64,000 nucleotides of DNA, from NCBI GenBank assembly GCA_963828285.1, contig CAWHEB010000002.1, positions 1,178,001 to 1,242,000 on the forward strand. The letters run 5' to 3'. The stretch comes from DAIOEK01 sp963828285 (GTDB lineage Bacteria > Chloroflexota > Anaerolineae > Anaerolineales > Anaerolineaceae). Of the stretch, positions 62,703 to 64,000 are shown piece after piece. Under the pieces are notes generated by a model. The model was not told the DNA's origin and ran no database searches. It was given only the letters and a program-made list of their open reading frames with translations. Both the position numbers and the translations under genes were made by a program. Numbering within the stretch: position 1 is the first letter of the stretch; each line of letters starts with the position of its first letter.

Positions 62703-62993
62703 ATGACCCTGACTGAAGCAGAAGTTAAACATATCGCTCTATTGGCACGCCTGGAACTAGGCGATGAAGAGATCGCCCGGTATCGGGAACAGCTTTCCTC
62801 GATCCTGGATTATGCAGCCAGCCTGCAGCATGTGGATACAACCGGAATTCCACCGACATCCTCGGTGCTGCCAGCACATTCGGTATTACGGGATGATGTA
62901 TCCAGGCCGGGCTTGCCCACAAAAACCGTCCTGGCGAATGCTCCGCGGCAGGAGTCTAATCAGTTCAGAGTCCCCCCTGTATTGGAAGAATAA
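62703..62993 (+). CDS. gatC: Amidotransferase subunit C (second copy)
   Basis: A 96-residue GatC with a canonical profile: MTLTEAEVKHIALLARLEL, the ILDYAASLQHVDT segment, then SVLRDDVSRPGL and FRVPPVLEE at the end. It is closer to textbook GatC than the copy at 8.8 kb. It overlaps gatA by one base (TAATG). Confidence 0.96.
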   Translation: MTLTEAEVKHIALLARLELGDEEIARYREQLSSILDYAASLQHVDTTGIPPTSSVLPAHSVLRDDVSRPGLPTKTVLANAPRQESNQFRVPPVLEE

Positions 62994-64000
62994 TGTCTGA
63001 ATATACCGATCTCTCCATCGTTGAAGCAGGAAAACTTTTACGTTCTGGTGACCTTTCCAGCCGTGATCTCACAAAAGCCTGCCTGCAGCGGATCTTTGAA
63101 CTCGAGACACAGGTACATGCTTTCTTGACCATGACAGAAGAAGAAGCATTGTTCAGGGCAAACCGGGCTGATTATTTTTTCTCCGAATGGCGTAAAGATA
63201 AATCAAAAGAACTTCATCCGTTATTGGGAATCCCAATCGCAGTCAAAGATGTACTAACTCTTTCCGGTGTCCGCTGTACTTGCGGATCAAAGATCCTTGA
63301 AAACTTTATCCCTCCTTATACAGCAACATCAGTCGATAAATTAATCGAAGCCGGGGTGGTTATCCTTGGGAAAACCAACACTGATGAATATGCCATGGGA
63401 TCATCTACCGAAAATTCCGCCTATGGTGCAAGTCATAATCCCTGGGATCTCAGCCGTGCCCCTGGCGGATCGAGTGGTGGTTCTGCTGCAGCAGTGGCTT
63501 CCCGCATGGTTCCCGCTGCCCTGGGAACCGATACCGGCGGCAGCGTCCGCCAGCCTGCCTCGTTCTGTGGACTGACAGGAATTAAAACTACATATGGGAG
63601 AGTATCCCGCTATGGACTGGTCGCCTATGGATCATCACTGGATAGTGTTGGAGCGTTGGCACGATCTGCTGAAGATGTAGCCATACTTTTCACAACCATG
63701 GCAGGTCACGATCCCCTGGATGCAACGTCGATGGATGTCCCAGTGCCGGAAATTAACTTGGGCGGGGATATCGATCTAAAAGGATATCGCATTGGGGTAC
63801 CTGAAGAGTATTTTATAAAAGGAATTCAACCAGAAGTAGAAACCGCAGTCCGTCAGGCAATTCTTGAATATGAAAAACTTGGTGCTGAGATCATCCCGGT
63901 GTCACTACCTTACACCAGCTACGCGCTGCCAGTATATTATCTGATCGCACCAGCCGAAGCCTCTGCCAACCTGGCTCGATATGATAGCGTCCGGTTCGGT
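62993..64000 (+). CDS. gatA: Amidotransferase subunit A (second copy), cut by window edge
   Basis: The first 336 residues of a GatA that continues past the window. Amidase triad regions: IPIAVKDVLTLSG (Lys), RAPGGSSGGSAAAV (cis-Ser) and GTDTGGSVRQPASFCG (Ser). This is the canonical bacterial GatA form, translated from the TAATG junction with gatC. No second gatB is visible within the window, so this copy may use the gatB at 5.7 kb or one beyond the edge. Confidence 0.95.
   Translation, partial: MSEYTDLSIVEAGKLLRSGDLSSRDLTKACLQRIFELETQVHAFLTMTEEEALFRANRADYFFSEWRKDKSKELHPLLGIPIAVKDVLTLSGVRCTCGSKILENFIPPYTATSVDKLIEAGVVILGKTNTDEYAMGSSTENSAYGASHNPWDLSRAPGGSSGGSAAAVASRMVPAALGTDTGGSVRQPASFCGLTGIKTTYGRVSRYGLVAYGSSLDSVGALARSAEDVAILFTTMAGHDPLDATSMDVPVPEINLGGDIDLKGYRIGVPEEYFIKGIQPEVETAVRQAILEYEKLGAEIIPVSLPYTSYALPVYYLIAPAEASANLARYDSVRFG

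Noticed and set aside
1..64000. CRISPR array, rRNA genes, riboswitches
   Set aside because: No regularly spaced direct repeats, no rRNA core sequences and no recognisable riboswitch fold were seen in the spacers.

Overview
The window looks like chromosome from a Chloroflexota bacterium of the Anaerolineae type. This is inferred from gene content and protein style, with no marker-gene search: GatCAB amidotransferase genes, an RpoD with a long insert between regions 1.2 and 2, many surface lipoproteins with Pro/Thr-rich stalks, an abundant dipeptide-type ABC system, and small TPR proteins anchored by a C-terminal membrane helix. There is no rRNA, CRISPR array or recognisable insertion sequence. 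One tRNA (Pro, UGG) is present.

Layout. 1-5.7 kb: the end of a glycosyltransferase and three large polytopic membrane proteins, probably for surface glycan assembly; two of these four genes carry frameshifts. 5.7-10.5 kb: gatB, gatA and gatC on the minus strand below a surface protein. 10.7-15.4 kb: a glycosyltransferase, a C39-like peptidase, dnaK and a DUF5666 protein. 15.5-18.8 kb: nucleoside phosphorylase, a CASTOR/POLLUX-type ion channel split by two one-base shifts, and a DNA alkylation repair protein. 18.9-23.2 kb: a tail-anchored TPR protein, a solitary DNA methyltransferase and a HerA-like ATPase. 23.2-25.8 kb: a 443-bp intergenic region with palindromes, then a compact three-gene phage-terminase-like cassette with no other phage gene. 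26-33.3 kb: DegV, a second tail-anchored TPR protein, a trypsin-like protease, rpoD and dnaG. 33.4-44.6 kb: a complete dipeptide-type ABC transporter (oppD, oppF, binding protein, two permeases), a dihaem-like cytochrome and a second binding protein, preceded by a second oppD/oppF-like pair whose ATPase motifs are degraded. 44.7-48.6 kb: OsmC, a cyclic-nucleotide-binding protein, a NifU-like protein, a SHOCT-like protein and a ChlI/ChlD chelatase locus. 48.7-56.7 kb: L-serine dehydratase, a DUF5946-like protein, a flavoprotein, two damaged genes (SIS-domain and DUF3052-like), a 7TM-PAS-GAF-GGDEF protein and MscL. 56.9-64 kb: msrPQ, a nitroreductase, an EamA transporter, the tRNA, two convergent paralogous esterase lipoproteins and a second gatC-gatA pair running off the right edge.

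The most interesting signals are: (1) a run of nine A with an upstream Shine-Dalgarno-like element and an immediate stop at the ChlI/ChlD junction, which fits programmed -1 frameshifting making two chelatase subunits from one gene; (2) the tandem oppD'/oppF' pair, which has its own good promoter but lacks the catalytic glutamate and/or switch histidine; (3) the orphan terminase cassette under a promoter overlapped by two perfect palindromes. Several other one-base shifts (glycosyltransferase, membrane protein, ion channel, SIS gene) look more like sequencing or assembly errors or recent decay, and they are a caution for reading any single frameshift in this contig.
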